This document shows, piece by piece, positions 12,299-25,274 of a stretch of 64,000 bases of DNA. The stretch is from positions 2,615,001 through 2,679,000 of the forward strand of contig NC_081806.1 in the NCBI RefSeq assembly GCF_030704535.1, read 5' to 3'. Under the pieces are notes generated by a model. It worked only from the letters and a program-made list of their open reading frames with translations, had not been told where the DNA came from and did not search any database. Positions within the stretch are counted from its first letter, which is position 1, and each line of letters begins with the position of its first letter. The stretch comes from Vitis vinifera. Taxonomy: Eukaryota; Streptophyta; Magnoliopsida; Vitales; Vitaceae. The translations under genes were made by a program, and so were the position numbers.

Positions 12299-15200
12299 TC
12301 TTGAAACAAGTACACTTGAAATCTTGGGATTTATTAATATTGAAAACTAGCTGTTAGTTTGATTCATTTGTAAATTATGTTGGTATTCTGTCAAGCCCTT
12401 AATTGTTCATATGGGGTTCTATGAGATTTATAGACAATTACCAATTGTTATCAATTTATAAGAATTGGGTTTCATGAAATCGAAAGGCAATTATTTGAGG
12501 TTAAGTCTTGTGAAATCATTAGTGAGGAGATATCACCAATTTGTTCCTAACTTCCTTATAATTTGTTATTGTCTGTTGAAAAGAGATGAATGTGTCATCC
12601 TTTGCATAGCATTTGGAAGAATGACTACTTGTTGTAATCTATCTGATACTATAATTTGATTTGCGTCCATTGTTTCTTCGGGTTACTTACCATAAGAGCA
12701 AGCACTTGTGCTTTCAAAGACCATATGGAAAAGATATCCTGTTCCTGTTTGTGTCCTTACTCAGTTGGTTGCCTTTTCTCGTGTAGGGTTCTATATTCCT
12801 TTCCATGCTTTAGTAGGTTCCTTTTCATAATTTGCTTGCTTTTTTGGAGTTTTGAACATGTGGAAAGAATATATTTCACCTTGCTTTTGTAAGTTCTCAG
12901 TCCACAGGACCATTTTTGTAGGTTTTCAGCTGTGAAGTGTCTGAAGTTAATATGATGCCTATGGATATTCACTGAGGGTTTTATACCTGGGTTCTCAGAC
13001 TTTATCAATGACTTCATGCATGAATTGAAAACCCAAATTAAAATCTTTTTCATTAGGGTCTGATTATCACAAGATTTCTACTCAAGGCATGTGACACAAG
13101 CATGATTATTATTGATTAATACATGTGATGCATTTAAACAGAGGAGTTGTTTCAGGGCCAAAAAAATTTCCAAACTAAATTGCTAGATAACAGGACAATC
13201 TTGTTTTATTATCAAGCTGAAATTTTACACATTCATATTGTAACTGCGAACTTATAGGATGTTAGTTGGAGTCTAGCCTACATAAACAATTTTGTTCTTC
13301 TCCTCCTCTTTGTTAGGGGTACATCAAACACAGTTTCTCCATGGGAGGTGTTGTAGTATGTGGCTCATATTTGAGCAAAGCGGGACGATATTTGCCGTTT
13401 AGGCTTGTACTTCTTTTGTTGTGGGGCGAACAATAGGTTGGGGGTACGGTTCAGGGTATTTTTGGAATTTTCATTCTTAAGGGTTAATTTAAATACTCTT
13501 TTATGTAACCCTAATTTGATACATAGTGAAAATCCTCTTTTTCTTGTTGCCGTGGACGTAGACAATTAGCTGAACTACGTTAAATCTTTGTGTTCTTCTT
13601 TCTCATTTTTTTTTTTCTAGTTTTCATCATTAATCATTGCACGGATTCCAACAGGAGGTAATGAATTGAAAGCCATGGAAAATGTTTTAATTTTAATTTT
13701 TTTTGTTTTTCACTTCTTGTGGAGCACTGCTTGTTCAGAATGTCTAATGGGTTCCTCAATAAACATTGAACATGAGGTACAAGAGTTAGCAGGATATCCT
13801 ATTTTGGTATTGGAGGAAGTAACTTGTATATGACAGGAATGACTGCTGGAAGCTGGAATCTGGGTCAACTCCACCTCCATTGGGGTGGACGTGAGTGTTA
13901 ATAGAGCTTAGAACTATGATATAAAGGAGAGCAATAAGGATAAATATTCAACAGGTATTGGCAGACTTTGATGGGGAGATTGTGATCTTTTTGAAGTTCT
14001 TTATTGTATGCAAACAGACTTTGGAATAGTTAATTGGTGATAACAACCCATTTCCAATTGTGTAGACATTCTGGAATATGTGATTAAAAAAGTAGGGATG
14101 CCAATAGGGTAGGTTCAAACAGGTCACCTCGTCTCATTTGTTTAATAATTTCCATTCTTATCCTGTTTTAACTTCTTTTTAAAAAATTATTTTTAATTAT
14201 ATTAAAATGGATATATTGTATAAATAATTAAAATATTATTATTTTTTTATAATTTTAATTATTGAAAAATATTATTATTATTATTATTATATTAAAATAT
14301 AGGTAAATAAAAATTAAATTAAATTAAAATTTAAAATTAATTTTTTATAATTGTGGCAGGGCGGAACAAGGCAAACCAAACCAATCTTAAAATTAAAAAA
14401 AAAAAAAAAAAATCTCATATCCATTCATAATCCATTTATTTAAATTCCAAACTCATCCTATAAGGGGAAGGTATCCGAAAAAACAATCTCATTGTTATCC
14501 CTGATTAAAAGGAGTTCTTATATATACAACATCAAAAACTATTTCTCCTATGTGATAGATATCATGGTTATCCTCAGGAAAATGTTCTCATTACATCCTA
14601 CAGAATTATAAGACTGAAAAAACAGACATCCTTTGCCACTGTGGAGCTAAACAAACACACACACACCAAAGTACATGATTCATTACTAATACTATTTGTA
14701 ATGAATCACTCTCAATCCTATAGACATTATTCGCACTAAGTCAATTAACTCATACGATTTTAAAACATGTTTATAGATATACGGAGATTCCAATACCTAA
14801 GAAGTGTAAAAAACTTTTCCCTTTTGCCGAGTGGGATATGACAAGTGGTTGTAAGGACATATCGTTCTACTATTCTTTCTTCTAATTTGATTAGGCTAAG
14901 ATCATTTTGTGAAATATTAATCAAGTCTCTTCCACTAGCCATTTTGCTACTTTTATAAAAGACTAGGCTTATTCCACCAATATCGTATTTTTTTATATAT
15001 TTAAATTTAAATTTAGTTATTTAATTAATGGTTTAAAAAAATTAATATTCATCTATTTTATGATTGTATTTGAATATATTTTATTTTAAAACATTTATAT
15101 TTGTTAAATAATTATATTAATAGGTTAAATTATATCTATTTTTTTTTAAAAGTATTTCAAATTGTAATTCAATGATGTACTATTTATATTAAAATTAAAA

Positions 15201-16260
15201 TTGGAAATAAGTTTTATAATAAATTAATAAATTCTTTATTTATTTTCTATATTTTTATTATTTTTAATAAAAAATTCAATATTGAATAAAATTAATTAAT
15301 TAATTATTTCTTTATTAGATTAATCAATTATAATAAATAAATTATAATTAATTTATTTTATTTTATTTTAATAAACAAACATATTTCATTATTTATTGAA
15401 TTTTAAAAACTAAAATTATAATCTTATTCAAATAAAATTTATAACTCTTATAAAACTAAAAAAAATATGTTTTTCTCTCATATCTTCCGGTTTGATATAG
15501 GTATGAAAGTGGGGATATTTATAAATATTGATAAAAAAGAAAAATATGTTTTAATGTTGTGACATAAGTTATAACTAGAAAATAAGTATATTTTAAATTA
15601 AAAAATTAAAATTAAAATTTGATAAATATTATTTTCGTCATCATTATTATTTGTCTATGACTCTATAAAGAATATTTTTTATTTTAATTAAAAATAAAAA
15701 TAAAAAGGAGGTGATTAAGATTTTCCTTTTTCAAAAATATATTATTTTATTTAAATAAGTGTAATTATTTTATGCTCTATAATTTCTATATTTTTCACTT
15801 TTCCAATTTGAAACAATTCTAATTCTGAGAGAAAAAAAATTGAAATTTTAATATAATTTTATAATCATTTACAATAGTTAAAAAAATAATTAAAAAATGA
15901 TTATCTAAAAATAGTTTTTATTTTATATAAATAAAAAAATTATTTATAGAAAAAGTAAACAAAATGAGAAAAGAGTGGATAGAATACATAATGTTTTCAG
16001 AACTGGACCAAATATTGAACCGAAAAAGTTATCAAATCGCACGTCATAAATATGTAATTTATATTTTATTAAAATTAAAATTAAAATAATTTTAAAATAT
16101 TTAAAATATATAATTAAAATTTAATAATATTTATGATATTATTTATTCATTTTAATATAATTTAAATTTATTAAACAAAATATATAATATTTAAATATGA
16201 AAATATATTGAAAATGGTAAAAATAATTGTATTTAACCATTTAAGTATGAAGACATATTG

Positions 16261-16296
<36 letters not shown>

Positions 16297-18142
16297 TATT
16301 TTTTGAAATAAATCCTAACACATTCAAGGCGGCGGCCCGGCGGGTCGCTTTACACATTGTAAAAATATATTGAAAATTGTAAAAAAAAAATTGTATTTAA
16401 CTATTTAAGTATGAAGACATATTGAAAATGAAGAAAAAAATTATGTAATTTATATATATAGCACCTGCAGGTGGGGTTTGTTGATGGCTGTTGCTGTTGC
16501 AGTTGCAGTTGCAGGCTGCAGCTAGGGGGTGGTGTTTTACACGCGGGGACGGCTCAATTGACCAGACCGGATCGGAACCGTTACCGGTCGGACCGGCCGA
16601 TCCGGTCCGCTTTTTATCATATAAATAAATAAATTATTGTAAATCGAGGTAAGTGGTGGGCCCTCTGTTACAACATGGCAGTCTTCGTTCCTCGCCCGAG
16701 TTGGTTCAGAGAAAGACGGAAGTCTTGCATCGCTCCGTCTCATTCTGCATGTTGAGGAATTCTTGTGGTGTGAATTAATGGAATGGCAATTCGGTGAATA
16801 TTTGAACAAAATATGGTCAAAAAGAAAAAAACAGTCGCAACAAAACTTCTCCTACACACGTTGATAAACATGAAGGGAATCTCTCAATGACCAGAGGAAA
16901 AGTTTGATTAATCACAATAGTGACATCAACTCAATGATAAACATGAAGGGTTCGCTCATAATTACCACTTGAAGTCACTATTGCAGCAGTTGTCTCTATT
17001 CACTTCTGAAGGGTGAGCTGTCCCAAAGAATCCATATCCGGGCAGTGATGGCAGTGCGATTGTCGCCTAATGTTGACTAGGTTTTGGTCTGCAAAGATAT
17101 GCACAATCCAGAGGTTTGGCAACCATCCATTCTATTAGGCAAGATCTACTTATGATTGTAATCAACTGTTTGACGTATAGGATGACGATAACCTTATATT
17201 TTCCTGCATAATTTTTTAAACATTTGGCTATGATTCATCGGATCTCCTCTATCATCTACCCACCCAGTGAAAAGGGTTTGCCATCTAAGGTCCTGTCTGT
17301 GGTATTGGTCATTGCCTGCCTGTCTGTCTTATTAAACTTGATGTGCTTATGCTAAAGAATAACTACCCTGGGAACTTTGTGAAGATTGCTTCATACTTAG
17401 AGCTGCAGAGTCTTTAAGAAACATTCTCATGTATTGTTAGTTAAATAAGAGTTATCCATGTTGAAACTAACCATGAGTAACCCGTATGATTTATTTTCTG
17501 AAGGCATATACTGAATATGACCTTGGGAAATTTTTTGTAGACCTTGCTTGGTGAGACCCAGTAGAAATGTGAGCTTCCCATGCTTTTATGGTGCCATCAC
17601 AGTGCAGAGATCGGAAGAGCAGGGCAGAATAGTCAAGAGATCAACATCCGATAATGATTGATGATTAACAAGTTGAGCCGAGCCTGGGATTAACCGATGT
17701 TGAAAGTTGGATAAAAATCGATCTCTCGTTTCATTTGAGTCTTGGCATATTCTCTTCTACAATAGAAATGCCATCAAATCTTTCCAACTAACAATATTTA
17801 GAAGAGGGTAAAACTCAGATAAATAAATAAATATCTAAGGAAGTCAACATGAAGATGTTGACTCCACTCCATAGAATTTGCGGATGAAAAAGGAGCGAGA
17901 ATCTTGAGTATCTTGGGTGTTCCAGGGTTGATTTTTATCTTGCCATATTCCATCATGGAGACGGGAACTCTTGAAGGTTTTCATATTCAGTGCTCTCTAA
18001 TAAATAGGGAATTGCTTTGATTTTGTGTGCTTTCTAACAGCTCAAGCTTTAGGAGCATGGTTTAATAATACTTGCCGGTATCTCAATTTCTTTGGCTTAA
18101 CTTTCCTGCCTGTATAAGATTTAAGATTGTTAAGTTGCAGAG
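12299..18142. other. Intergenic: 3' UTR, long AT-rich spacer with decayed repeats, 5' region of the transporter gene
   Basis: The 3' UTR runs to about 12460. From 14140 to 16480 the DNA is extremely AT-rich, with stacked A/T runs, probably old repeat remains. It holds an (AT)n tract at 16264-16293 and a duplicated 60-bp block (listed separately). A GC-rich island at 16540-16610 carries alternating ACCGG/CCGGT inverted motifs. From about 17000 to 18142 base composition is normal, and this may hold the leader of the gene at 18143: gttgcag just before the ATG looks like a splice acceptor, so a 5' UTR intron is possible. No coding gene was recognised. Confidence 0.55.
16199..16421. repeat. Direct repeat of a ~60-bp AT-rich block flanking an (AT)n tract
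   Basis: The block around 16199-16260 (…tatttaaccatttaagtatg…) recurs at about 16363-16421 with a few substitutions. The (AT)n run 16264-16293 and a short GC-rich piece (gcggcggcccggcgggtcgc) lie between them. Confidence 0.7.
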
Positions 18143-20221
18143 ATGGTCTTGGCCCCTACTGAAAAGGTGGTTTTAGGCTCAATAGCCTTTGCAATCTTCT
18201 GGGTTTTGGCAGTGTTCCCAGCAGTTCCTTTTCTACCCATTGGTAGGACTGCAGGGTCTCTCCTAGGAGCCATACTCATGGTCATCTTCAGGGTCATAAC
18301 CCCAGATCAAGCATATGCTGCCATTGACCTCTCAATCCTTGGCCTTCTTTTTGGAACTATGGTCGTGAGCGTCTATCTTGAACAAGCTGATATGTTCAAA
18401 TACTTGGGTGTACTGCTTTTATGGAAGAGTAAGGGTGCAAAGGATTTGCTTTGCCGGATATGTGTAGTTTCTGCCATTTCAAGTGCATTCTTCACCAATG
18501 ACACCAGTTGTGTTGTGCTGACAGAGTTTGTTCTGAAAATAGCTGAGCAGAATAATGTCCCTCCCCATCCCTTCTTACTGGCCTTGGCCTCGAACGCAAA
18601 TATTGGATCTTCTGCAACTCCAATTGGTAATCCCCAAAACTTGGTCATTGCCATCCAGAGTAGCCTCTCTTTTGGGGAATTCTTGTTGGGACTCCTCCCT
18701 GCAATGCTGGTGGGTGTTTTCGTCAATGCTTTGATCCTTCTATGCATGTATTGGAGACTGCTGTCTGTTGAAAAGGATGAAGAACATGCTTTGGATGAAG
18801 TGATTTCCGAGGAAGATGCGGCTTCCCACCGCTTCTCACCTGCAGCCATGTCACATCCCACAGCTTCAAATTCTCAAGAATTGAATCCTGTGTTGGAACC
18901 AATGAATACCTGGGGCTCCCCAAGTTCAAATGGGAGCACAATCCATACCGAGACTCTCAGAAACAGAGCAGGTTCAAAACAGAGCAATTTGCAGGGGACT
19001 TTGAATGGTGGCGTTGAGTTAACAAGGAATTCAAGTGCTTCCAAAGAGGGGGTGGTTGGTGATGATTTCCCTCAACCGAGGGAGCAAGATTTTCATTCGA
19101 GGAGAGTTGAAAAAAGTGCGCTAAATGGCAGTGATGAAATGGTGAATGTCGACGAGGAAGACACTGTCCCAGTGCAGCCTCTGGAAGAAAATGAAAGCTC
19201 GGCCAAGCCATGGAAAAGACTGCTTTGGAAGACATGTGTTTACCTTGTTACTATTGGCATGCTGATAGCATTGCTTGTTGGTCTAAACATGTCATGGACA
19301 GCCCTTACTGCAGCACTTGCTCTTGTGGTTCTCGACTTCAAGGATGCTCAGCCATGCCTACAAAAGGTAGAATCTAAAAGTTTTGATCCTACTGCATTCC
19401 TGAAATATCAACTAGTATATACCTAATGCTCCTTTGAGCTGCTAAATTGTCATAGTCCCTAATTCCATCTCTTTTCTGAACCAGGTTTCATATTCTATCT
19501 TAATCTTCTTTTGTGGCATGTTCATCACAGTGGATGGCTTTAACAGAACAGGGATACCTAGCACTCTCTGGAACCTAACCGAGCCTTATGCACGAATCAA
19601 TCATGTTGGAGGGATCGTAGTTCTTACCCTAGTCATTCTTGTCCTCTCAAATGTTGCTTCAAATGTGCCTACTGGTAACTTCATGATATATAGTACATAC
19701 CATCAAAATTGTTGTTGAAGCAAGAGTTTCTACCTCTTTTCTCTTCAGCGGAAGCCATCTTTAAAGGACATAATAGAACAGAGATTGAAAGAGCAATATC
19801 CATAGAAACCCCTTCAAACCAAGAATTTTAAGGAAGATGATTTCCATTGACACAAATGAAACTTCTGACCAAAAAACCAATGTAGTGTATTAGTCCTAGC
19901 ATGAGTTTGTGTGACATTAATGGTTACATAACTTGAAGATATCTGTTTTTTGTAGTTCTTTTGCTTGGAGCAAGAGTGGCAGCATCAGCAACAATGACAT
20001 CTCAGGGCCAAGAGAAAAGGGCATGGTTGATCTTAGCATGGGTGAGCACGGTTGCTGGAAACCTTTCGCTGTTGGGGTCAGCTGCAAACCTGATAGTGTG
20101 CGAGCAGGCTCGTCGTGCTCGGTTCTTTGGCTACACTCTCTCCTTCTGGAGCCACCTCAAGTTTGGTGTTCCTTCAACTCTCATAGTCACAGCCATTGGC
20201 TTACTCCTCATAAGGGGTTGA
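18143..20221 (+). CDS. Silicon efflux transporter Lsi2-like (ArsB/NhaD, CitMHS superfamily)
   Basis: Three exons, 18143-19366, 19485-19674 and 19956-20221, with junction phases 0 and 1, give 559 residues. A polytopic plasma-membrane carrier: about ten hydrophobic segments split by a long hydrophilic loop (about residues 205-355). Family hallmarks seen are [19 protein letters not shown] near the N terminus, [19 protein letters not shown], and [20 protein letters not shown] in the conserved re-entrant region. The last exon encodes [12 protein letters not shown] and ends IGLLLIRG. Plant members related to rice Lsi2 export silicic acid, and some arsenite, probably by proton antiport; that is family knowledge. 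A substrate in this plant is not shown. The gene is intact and the start is the first ATG of the conserved N terminus. Confidence 0.9.
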
Positions 20222-20544
20222 GCAATGTCAATACGTATATCTATTTCAAAGGCTAAGAACTTAGACTTTCCATACTGTTCCATTGCCCATGCTACAGTCT
20301 CACAGCACCAACTCCAGAGTCCAAAGCCAATGTGTCATATACTATGTTTTCATGCTTTTTCCTATGCTTTCCCAGGAACCAAACAAATCTTGATTTTGTG
20401 AAATTCGATGAAGTGGAAAATATTATGGAAGCCCATTTGAACAGAGGGGTGCCACAGTCCATTTTAATTGGACTAGGAATAAGATCTGCAACAACTGAAA
20501 TCAATCTGTGGTTTTTAATAGAATCTGAAGCAACAGTACTTCTT

Positions 20545-20853
20545 GTTGTGCATTTGTATCTCGGGGCCTAGGCGATGCCAATGCGGCCCAAGATTTTTGG
20601 CTTGGTGCCTAGACTTGAGCCAATGCAGCGCCCAGAGTGGTCTTCCCAGGATTCAAACTCAAGACTTAGGTCTTTTTGGTTGCCCTCCTAGTACCATCTG
20701 GGCTACTAGGAGGGCAACCAAAAAGACCTAAGTCTTGAGTTCGAATTTAGGGGAGGCCACTCTGGGCATCGCATTGGCTCAAACTTAGGCACCAGAGCCA
20801 AAAATCTCGGGCCGCATTGGCATCACCTAAGCCCCGAGATACAAATGCACAAC
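20545..20853. repeat. 309-bp foldback of two head-to-head SINE-like (tRNA-like) arms
   Basis: The outer ends gttgtgcatttgtatctcgg and its reverse complement bound two arms of about 148 bases, with a loop of only about ten bases around 20690-20703. The right arm reads tactaggagggcaacc then cttgagttcgaattta. The GTTCGAA core resembles a pol III B box and the gctactagg part an A box. I read it as an inverted pair of a tRNA-derived SINE or SINE-derived MITE. The arms differ at several positions, so the pairing is strong but not perfect. Confidence 0.7.
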
Positions 20854-21610
20854 ACTTCTCAGAAAAGTTCTTATAAATGAGTGGATTTTCTTTTTCATCG
20901 TTTTAGCCATTTTCATCAGAAAACCAGGGTTGGTAGCTCTGATTTTAAATTTTTTTAAACAGAGAGAGAGAGAGGGGGAGGGAGGGAGGAAAAGAGAAAG
21001 GGGTGGGGGGAGGAGAGAGAGAGCATGAAGAAAATCAGGCTAGGTCCAACCTGAAAGATCTCCTAGTCCCCAGAACAACTGAAATTGTCAATTTCAGTAT
21101 GTGACTGACAACATATCTGGAAGCCCCAATTCCAATAACTTACTAAATCTGAAAACAAGTGTTATGGCTGATTTCCATCAAAACAAGTGGTTCCCAACTG
21201 CCACAAAAAAAAAAAAAACCCTAATCTGGGCTGATTTTATCCTTATCCAAATCAACTATTTCTTTCATTGATGCACCACTTTTTTTGGTTCCACCCAATC
21301 TATAACTTCTTAGACCCCCAGGCTCCCATCTCATTCAATTTAAGCTTATATTATAATCACCCATTTTCCAATCTTTCAACATCATTCAATGCTAAAATTA
21401 GAATGCATGATCTCTTTTCCTTTCAAGTGATCTTGTAGCAAGACAGCTTGTTCTATATCTGTATGGTTGTGGTGGTTGTAACTTTCAGCAGTATCATTTA
21501 TTTGATCCAAAGTTGCCTTGCTGTCACTTGTATATGACTTTGTGTTATTATTATATCAACGAAATTGGTGGAATTGGAAACTTCGAGCTTCATACACAAC
21601 TAAACTTTAC

Positions 21611-21690
21611 CTAATATTGCAGGCTATGAGATCATTAATGCTTGGTGAAACCTAATATTGCAGGCTATAAGATCATTGATGCTTGGTGAA
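21611..21690 (+). repeat. Tandem duplication, ~40-bp unit x2
   Basis: A unit containing cctaatattgcaggctat, then gatcatt and atgcttggtgaa, occurs twice back to back with two or three differences. Confidence 0.8.
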
Positions 21691-21771
21691 GAGAAATGCA
21701 AGTGGATTTTATTCTTTTCATAATTTGGTAAGGTTGGAAAACTTTAAAGATTTGGCACTTCTTAAATAAGA

Positions 21772-22225
21772 TAAGAAAGTTGACTTAGTTTAAATAATTA
21801 GAGGTTTAAATTTATAGTTATCTTAAAATATTTTTCTATGATATGAAAAAATCACTTTTAGCTGTCTGATAATAAGAGTCGATTTGATAGTGATTTTAGG
21901 AATTATTTTTATTCTAAAAAGCGTTTTTGAAAAAAAAAATAAGGATTTGATGAAATTTAAGAAACATTTATAAAAATATAAAATATCACCTATAGCATTA
22001 AGAAAGTTGACTTAGTTTAAATAATTAGAGGTTTAAATTCATAGTTATCTTAAGATATTTTTCTATGATATGAAAAAAATCACTTTTTGCAGTCATATGA
22101 TAATAAGAGTCGGTTTGATAGTGATATTATGAATCATTTTTATTCTAAAAAATGTTTTCGACAAAAAAAAAATTAAGTATTTGATGAAATTTAAAAATCA
22201 CTTATAAAAATATAAAAAATCACGT
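21772..22225 (+). repeat. Tandem duplication, ~227-bp unit x2
   Basis: The unit starting taagaaagttgacttagttt at 21772 starts again at 21999. Both copies then share aattagaggtttaaatt, atgatatgaaaaaa and the gataataagagtcg block, with scattered substitutions and small indels. Confidence 0.85.
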
Positions 22226-23029
22226 ATAATATTGAAAAATCACTTATAACATTTTTTAAAAAAACACTTAATAAATGATTTTATGGTTGAGTACATTCAA
22301 TTTCTTATATCTTGACAATAATTTCAATTTTTTTTCTAATTTAGGTCTATATTTTTATATTTAAGCCATAATTAGACTTTTTTTCAAGTGTTTTGATTCT
22401 ATATAATAATAATAATAATAAAGGGGAAATGTCCAAAAAGAGGTGTAGGAGAAGAATATAGCATAATATAAACTTAAGATTCAATATATTATAATTTGAA
22501 TTAATAATTTTTATTATTTGAATTTTACCTAATTTCTTTATTCAAACCTAACATAACCTTGTATCAATTTAATTAATTGAATTGAATTCAAATTTAGTAG
22601 AGTTGCAACCTTGGATTAAGTTAGAATCAAATTCCAACCCTTTTGTTGTTATTATATATTAACATGACAATAATGACCTTACTCTCAAGGCCCAAAATTA
22701 AGTCTCAATGAAGAATGAAAAAAATAAAACCAAAAACAAAAATACCCAAAAACTTTAAAATAACATCTCCAACTTACTTATTCTTCAGGAATTGAGGAAT
22801 ATTTGGACAACCTAAAAAAGGTGTGCTTGCTATATACCTTTAATGACTCACCAAACCCTAATTATTTTAGGGACCACTTTTATTTTGAGAGACCCTTATA
22901 AATTCAAGGGATTCAAATGCTAACAATTCAACACGATATTAAAATTAAAAGTCTTGAATTTAAACCTATGTAAAAGTAGTTTTGATAGATATCTAAAAGC
23001 ACTTTCCACTGTTTTCTTATGAAAATTAA

Positions 23030-23305
23030 GTGTTTGTTTGGTTGTATGATTTAAAAACAATTTTTTATTTTTAAAATTAAAAAAATTATTTAAAATTTTT
23101 TTAATACGGTTTGGTCGTTATTATCTCCAAATAATATTTAAAAATAAAATGAAATGAAGAACAATTTTTAAGGAACAAGTAAGAGCTGTTTTTACTTGCT
23201 TTTAAAAATAAAAAGCAAATATGGACCCATTTGGCTATATTTTTTAAAAAACTTGTTTTTAAAAACTATTTTCAGAAAATAGGGTAAAACATGCCCTAAG
23301 TATTT
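23030..23305. repeat. Dispersed AT-rich MITE-like repeat, copy 1
   Basis: This stretch shares an ordered set of blocks with 38759-39050: aaaataaaatgaaat, gaacaatttttaa, and the final atttggctat followed by tttttta and an a-rich end. Similarity is moderate. The ends carry ggcc/gccc-type partial inverted motifs. Confidence 0.4.
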
Positions 23306-24597
23306 TATAAAATTTTAAAAATTACTTTTAAAAAACTATTACTAAACATTCACGAGATAGTGATTCTTTCAAAACTTACTTCTTTATTATATCATATATT
23401 ACCAAAAACATTTAGTTTATTTCCAAAATACTAAATAATGCTTCTTAAAAACATTTTCTGATAGGTAAAAATGTTTTAACTAAAATCACACCCAATCATA
23501 AAATTAGTTTTCTAGATGATCATATGTGATTGAAGTCATATATTGTATTATAATAGATGGAGATGGAGGTGGTGTTTGTTTTTTTACTTAATTCTAAATA
23601 AAACCTTAATGCTTAATAGTGTTAAATATTAGGTTGTTTGTTTTTGTAGTATTTTATTTCTATTAAGTATTAAAAAGTATTAAAAAGTAAAAAAAATCAA
23701 TATGTTATTTTTTCTATTTAAAAAAAGCTACATATTTTGGTTTTTTCTATTTAGTAAAAAGTTTATGATAAGTCATAAAAAAGTAGAAAAACAAACAACC
23801 TAAATTCTAAAACTAAATTACTTTCAGCAAAAAGCCAAAAAAACAAACGCCACCGGAGTGTTGGTTGGTTTAAAGGCAATTCCCATTGTTTCACTCTTGC
23901 TTTCTCAAAAGTGGGGTCTAGTGCATGGACCAAGAGGAACAAGGGATCATATTTTCAATGGGGTATAAAATTATTCTTCATTCTTCATATATTGTATCAA
24001 AAGAATATGATTTTTCGTTCTTTATTGTATCATTTTGCTCTTATTTTTCATGAAGAACATTAAATCCACACTTTTTTGTTGTTTTTTCTTTTTTCTTTTC
24101 TTTTCTTTTAATCCAAACAACCATACAATCATTTGATGAATTTTTGTTTTCCAAACCATGCATAACGAAAACAAGAATTAATTTTCTACCATCTACGAAG
24201 TCGTATTTAATTTCATTTGTGAAAACAAAAAATATTTAGGAAGAAAACACCACCGGCTTTCAAGTTCCAACAATATTATTATGCAAAACGACGCCGTATA
24301 GGATGGAAAAGTGCTTTAAATAGGGGTGGGTGGCTCACCGAACCCTTAAGTACCGGTCACATGAAGAGCCGATTTTTTTAATAACCAACCGCACGCCGTC
24401 CACAAACCGACCTACGACGACGACTCCTCCGATGACTCCGTTGCTGAGCTCTCTCTTTTTATCTTCTTTTTTCTTTTTGGGTCTCAAATTTTCTTCATAA
24501 GTCGCCTCAACTAATCTCATTTACTTTCTTCACTCCTTCATTGAATGCTGGAATTTAAAGGAGGAGCTCTTTCCTGCAAAAGTAGGTGAGCATTGTT

Positions 24598-24598
<1 letters not shown>

Positions 24599-24656
<58 letters not shown>
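24599..24656 (+). repeat. (GA)n microsatellite, ~29 units
   Basis: An uninterrupted run of AG from 24599 to 24656, about 620 bases upstream of the CYP86A start codon. GA tracts of this kind are common in plant leaders and can bind GAGA-type BBR/BPC factors; any role here is inference. Confidence 0.9.
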
Positions 24657-24659
<3 letters not shown>

Positions 24660-24939
24660 TTTTGGGTTTTGTATGGCTAAATCAAAGTGTATTAAGTTTC
24701 TAAGTGATGGTTATAGTCGTAATAAACAGAGATTTCTGTGGTGTATAGTTCGCTTTTACCTAAAGCCTTCAACGACCTCTGATGGCATTTAATGGTAGTG
24801 TTAATATAGCTGGTTTGTGAGGATATCACCAGGTATATATATACACAAGGAGAGAGAGAGAAAGTCATGAAAAATTCAACCATGGTCTGGCCCCCCATAT
24901 TGATTGCTCCTCCTTCCCCTATTCTTCTGTAAATAACTC

Positions 24940-24950
24940 TTTATATATAT
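24940..24950 (+). promoter_or_regulatory. Probable TATA box of the CYP86A gene
   Basis: tttatatatat lies 325 bases before the chosen ATG at 25275, followed by a CT-rich leader and several copies of ggtttct/agtttct at 25193-25228. Confidence 0.5.
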
Positions 24951-25274
24951 GCATCTCTTCTCTCCTCATCCCTCACACCCTTCTTCTCCTTCTCCAGCTT
25001 CTTCGTCTTCTGCGTTTTTCCTCCCACGTTCCAGGGAAAAGTTTCAGTTTTTCTCTCTCTTGTCTTTCTCGTGCCAGCACACTGTTGGGCTCGATCTCAA
25101 CTGTTTGCAGAAGAACATTTCATCTGGGTTTTCTCAGTGGAGCACCCCATTTTGGTTTTGGGTTTGGAAGCTACCCATGCCTTAGAAGGTGTTTCTGGTT
25201 TCTGGTTTCTGGTTTCTAGTTTCTAGTTTACCGGCGGTGGAGTGAGTTTAAAACAGGTGGGGTCCGCAGATCAG

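Larger units (their letters stand above)
20222..25274. other. Intergenic: repeat-rich spacer and the CYP86A promoter/leader
   Basis: Contains the 309-bp foldback, a GA/G-rich tract at about 20960-21025, tandem duplications at 21611-21690 and 21772-22225, AT-rich remnants, a dispersed-repeat copy near 23030-23305, a (GA)n microsatellite and the leader of the P450 gene. No other gene was recognised. Confidence 0.6.

Noticed and set aside
25242-25274. Upstream extension of the CYP86A frame
   Set aside because: The extension starts at GTG and adds residues unlike the family. The ATG at 25275 opens directly on the conserved membrane anchor.
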